Shown here piece after piece: positions 60,750-64,000 of a stretch of DNA of 64,000 bases. Numbering within the stretch: the stretch's first letter is position 1; each line of letters opens with the position of its first letter. Origin of the DNA: Anagrus nilaparvatae (lineage: Eukaryota; Arthropoda; Insecta; Hymenoptera; Mymaridae); NCBI GenBank assembly GCA_022575985.1, contig JAKSXM010000007.1:13890501-13954500 (forward strand), written 5' to 3'. Made by a program: the position numbers and the translations under genes. The notes beneath the pieces are model-generated. The model was given only the letters and a program-made list of their open reading frames with translations, was not told where the DNA came from and searched no databases.

Positions 60750-61940
60750 CTAGTAAAAAAGTTAATTCTAGATATTAGTAATTTCATAGAAATAAATTAA
60801 GTGCTATGTCCAAAAAGAAAAAAATAATTGATTTTTTAAAAAATTTTTTTATGTAAAAAATTAAAAAAAAAAAATTGTTTGAAAAATTAGGTATCAGATT
60901 GGAGATAACGAGTAAAACGATAATTCTAGATATTAGTAGTTTCATGAAAAAAAATGAGGCACTGCGTCCAAAAAAAAAAAATTATGATATTTTTTTAATT
61001 ATTTTATGTAAAAAATTTTGAGAAAAAAAAATTTTGAAAAATTACGTATCGGATGGATAAATCCTTTACAAACGATATTCGTACTTTCAAAGGAAGAAAT
61101 TAAGTACTGCGTCCTAAAATTAAAAAAAAATTGGCGTTTTTTGTATTTTTTGGCAACAAAAATTTTAAGAAAAAAATTTTGAAAAAATTACGAATCAGAT
61201 CCAAAAAATTACTATAAACGATATTTCTAAAACTAGTAATCCCACAGAAATAAATTAAGTACTGCGTCCATAAAGAAAAAAAAAATTGGTATTTTTAGTA
61301 TTTTTTGGTGAAAAAAATTTTGAGAAAAAAATTTTCAAAAAATAAATTATATGATTCGAGTCATAGAGTATAAACGATACTTCTAGATATTAGTACTTTC
61401 ATGGCAAAAAATTAGGTATTACGTCCAAAAAGAAAAAAAATTATGGTATTTTTTAAATTATTTTATGTAAAAGATTTCGAGAAAAAAAATTTCGAAAAAT
61501 TACGTATAGATGGAGAAATCCTTTACAAACGATAATTCTAGATACTCGTACTTTCATAGGAAAAAATTAAGTATTACATCCTAAAATAAAAAAAATTTTG
61601 GCGTTTTTTGCACTTTTTGGCGAAAAAAATTTTGAAAAAATTAAGTATTAGGCCCAAAAAATTACTACAAACAATATTTCTAAAACTAGTACTTCCACAG
61701 AAATAAATTAAGTACTGCGTCCATAAAGAAAAAAAAAATTGGTATTTTTTGTATTTTTCGGTGAAAAAAATTTTGAGAAAAAAATTTTCAAAAAATTAGT
61801 TATCAGATTCGAGATATCGAGTAAAAATCGTACTTTCAAATATAAGTACTTTCGTGGAAATAAACGAGGTATTACATTCAAATTAAAAAAAAAAAAAGTA
61901 GTTTGAGATTTTTTGATAAAAAAATTTGTGAAAAAAAAAT
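60750..61940. repeat. Tandem array, second block, same family as 52940-54690
   Basis: AGAAATAAATTAAGTRCT recurs at about 60796, 61247 and 61700, a period of about 452 bp, with the same GTATCAGATTCGAGAT and AGTACTTTCATGG blocks as the first array. It is interrupted at about 61940 by the Penelope-like insertion and resumes at about 63130. The minus-strand frame 61708-61974 is repeat translation. Confidence 0.85.
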
Positions 61941-61941
61941 T

Positions 61942-62715
61942 AGGTCTTATGGTATAATAAGTGATTGGTTTCACAAAAGTACGTATTCGGGCCGTATTTT
62001 ACACTACCAGAGTAACCATCCGTTCAAACAAAAAATTGCCATGGTATATAATTTGGATGATAATGCAACATTATTAGCGGATAAAAAATTTCATGAAAAA
62101 AATCTAAGAATTACTAAAGAAATATTACAGGCTAATAGGTATCCTGAAAATTTTATAAAAAAATACACACAAAAACGGATAAATTTTAATAAATTAAGGA
62201 ATAGAGGAAAAATTTTGAAACATAATGCGGCAATATATAAACAAAAAAACATTATAAAATTAGCTTACATACCAAACATATTTAACAGCGTGAGCCGAAC
62301 ATTACGAAAATACAATATTCTAATAGTTCCTTACAATAATAATAATCTTTCGTGTATAATTAAAAAGGGAAAGGACGATATAAAAAATTCTAATCGCACC
62401 AACGTAGTCTATAAAATAGACTGTGCGGATTGTGATGTGTCATATATTGGTGAAACTAAACGTAGAATTTTTAAACGGATGGAGGGCCATTTGAAAGACG
62501 CCAAGAAAAAGTTAGATAAACCAATACCTAATCATTGCAAACTGTTGCATAATATGGATTTTAACAATATCGTGATATTAGATACGGAACCAGATTTTAG
62601 AACAAGAAAATTTTCGGAAGCGGTGTATATCAATAAATTTAATAATACGATAAATGAAAATGAGAATGCCGGGTCGTTTAATTCTATATACAAAAATGTC
62701 ATAGTCCCACGTTAA
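61942..62715 (+). pseudogene. 5'-truncated Penelope-like element: RT tail plus GIY-YIG endonuclease
   Basis: The open frame (61903-62715; the first ~13 codons come from the flanking array) encodes the C-terminal part of a Penelope-like retroelement protein. WFHKSTYSGRILHYQSNHP followed by KQKIAMVYNLDDNATLLAD is the conserved thumb-side block downstream of the RT palm. A linker follows, then the endonuclease VVYKIDCADCDVSYIGETKR with YIGET as the YIG half, KRMEGHLKDAKK with the arginine/histidine helix, and SEAVYINKF with the catalytic glutamate. RT palm blocks 1-6 are missing, so it is truncated on the 5' side. The remaining 250 or so codons have no stop, so insertion is fairly recent. It interrupts a tandem array and is followed by a hammerhead-like motif, as in other members of this class. 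Confidence 0.88.
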
Positions 62716-62977
62716 TAAATATTCAAATACATTTGATACGTATATTAAAGAAATATGATGAAAAACATATGGCTATTTAATGTATTTATAAAGATTTTTT
62801 CAAAGATTTTTTTAAAAAATAAAAAATAATTAGTCTCATGTCGGCAGCACCCAGTGTCGCATAGCTCAAAAAACAAGTATTTTTATGTAAGTTTAACACA
62901 TTGTTAATATAAAAATGTTTTTAAATTCTCATATTGTTCATTAGTAATTAAGAAAAAATTATATAATTTTTGTATTC

Positions 62978-63025
62978 AGATCACCTGAAGAGGCCAACGG
63001 ATTTGTTGGTGAAATATTGTGAAAT
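62978..63025 (+). ncRNA. Hammerhead-ribozyme-like motif of the Penelope-like element
   Basis: The core CTGAAGA (62985-62991; the fifth base of this block is the variable position 7) is followed by a stem II of CCAAC-GGATTT-GTTGG (with a G.U pair below it and one extra G) and then GAAA (63011-63014). Flanking TCAC (62981-62984) pairs with GTGA (63019-63022) as stem I directly after ATATT. The short self-complementary ATAT in the stem III position suggests it would act as a dimer, as described for Penelope-like hammerheads. It lies about 265 bp after the ORF stop. Confidence 0.55.
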
Positions 63026-63129
63026 AAAAAAATTGGTACACATCAAATGAATTTGTATTGTTTTATTTATTTTAAATAATTTGAAACAATAAAAAATTAA
63101 GTTCAGCTCCAATTCTGGTCAATAAAATA

Positions 63130-63325
63130 TTATTTTTACTTTTTTAATTCTATAATGGTTGTGAAATTTCACCGGTTACATACATACACAAACAGACAAA
63201 CATACAGACTTTTTTTAAAAACCGGTTTTTTAGCTTCCTGAGGTCCCAAAACGTGCTTATATGCCAAAAAATCAAAAATCAAAATTTGACCCATCACAAT
63301 GGTTCCTCTATGAGGAACCAATATA
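63130..63325. repeat. Tandem array resumption and shared tail
   Basis: ATTCTATAATGGTTGTGAAA resumes the array unit (compare ATTCGATAATGGTTTTGAAA in the first block). The same tail then follows: CATACAGACTTTTTTTAAAA, TTTAGCTTCCTGAGGTCCCA and the hairpin GGTTCCTC-TAT-GAGGAACC (about 63300-63319). Confidence 0.8.
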
Positions 63326-64000
63326 CAGTTCTAGTGAAAACCACCCATATATATTCTATATACTATAGTATTATATGACAATATGAATTAATAAAAAAAA
63401 CTTATTTTTTAAAATATCTTTTACTCTCCCTGAAAAAATTAGCCTCTAAGATCACTAATACCAAAAGTTAAGTTTTTTTTATAGATCTTGCATAAAACTG
63501 TATCATTTTTTCTAAAAGAAATCCATATTAGATCGCAATTTCGGTGTCTGATTAGTACAGTTTTGAAATAAACAATTTTCAATGAAAAAGATACTCCGAT
63601 AAAATTACCTATATTTGCACATAAAAGCGTGTAATGCACAAATAAAATCTATTCCTATTTTCTTTCAAAACCTCTTTGTGTAAACTTTTCCAATAATTGC
63701 AAAATTAAAAAAAAATTTCTTTAATTAATTATCGAATATCTTGATATAACTAATATATACATTATTATATTAAAATGTACACTTTGTAACTAAAACAAAA
63801 GTATAATACACAGAAAATTAATTTCACATATACATGCATATATTGTGCTATTAACACCATAGTTTGTGTATAAATATATATATTTGAAACAAAGTTATTT
63901 ATGATCAAGAGTATAGATCTGACGGATATGATTGTTTCCGCGTGTGTGAGCTTTGAATTGTCTCGATCAGTCATTTGTACTCTTGATATAACACACAAAT
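63326..64000. other. AT-rich end of window, nothing recognised
   Basis: Short minus-strand frames lack family motifs. A CGCGTGTGTGAGC patch at about 63939 is the only GC-richer point. Confidence 0.45.

Noticed and set aside
1..64000. tRNA, rRNA or CRISPR arrays
   Set aside because: No tRNA-like B-box context, rRNA-like conserved block or regular spacer array was seen by eye. A tRNAscan/Infernal run would be needed to exclude small RNAs fully.

Overview
This is a very AT-rich eukaryotic window (GC roughly 20-25% by eye). It has no bacterial-type operons. Long homopolymer runs, a short GT-AG intron, TA- and TTAA-flanked inverted-repeat elements, Ty3/gypsy, Ty1/copia, non-LTR and Penelope-like retroelement remnants and Helitron-like ends together suggest an arthropod, most likely an insect. 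The species cannot be fixed from the sequence.

Most of the window is intergenic or intronic DNA filled with decayed mobile elements. From left to right: a broken Ty3/gypsy integrase split by a 42-bp tandem array (0.1-1.3 kb); a 1.07-kb palindrome P1 (2.1-3.2 kb); a truncated TA-flanked element beside a 1.14-kb palindrome P2 (8.9-10.4 kb); a hammerhead-like motif (11.2 kb); a copia gag scrap and a piggyBac-type MITE (12.5-13.3 kb); a palindromic E-box next to a TATA-like motif (15.7 kb); a 0.66-kb inverted-repeat element (19.2-19.8 kb); a Helitron-like block (21.4-23.1 kb); a small MITE (23.4 kb); and a 2.54-kb palindrome P3 with a second palindrome at its core (25.0-27.5 kb). Next come scattered MITEs, a candidate first coding exon at 33.9 kb, a decayed non-LTR retrotransposon (41.2-44.7 kb) with a MITE in its 3' region, a perfect TA-flanked MITE (46.3 kb), a possible recursive splice site (47.07 kb), and a 1.0-kb palindrome P4 (48.1-49.1 kb) that matches the core of P3. 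The last part holds a ~465-bp-period tandem array (52.9-54.7 kb), a Helitron-like 3' end (55.4 kb), a palindrome P5 beside a broken inverted copy of a gene 5' end (56.4-57.1 kb), an intact-looking two-exon kinase gene (57.8-58.8 kb), and a second tandem array (60.75-63.3 kb) interrupted by a 5'-truncated Penelope-like element that carries a hammerhead-like motif.

The best cellular gene is the kinase at 57819-58795. A 62-nt first exon encodes a membrane anchor, a 77-bp intron restores frame, and exon 2 carries the Gly loop, catalytic Lys, HGD, DFG and an AATAAA signal. The most unusual structural theme is the set of very long near-perfect palindromes that share modules: P1 and P2 share cores, P2 and P3 share outer ends, and P3 and P4 share cores. 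If transcribed, each would give a long double-stranded hairpin RNA.

All family calls come from reading motifs by eye. No database search was possible.
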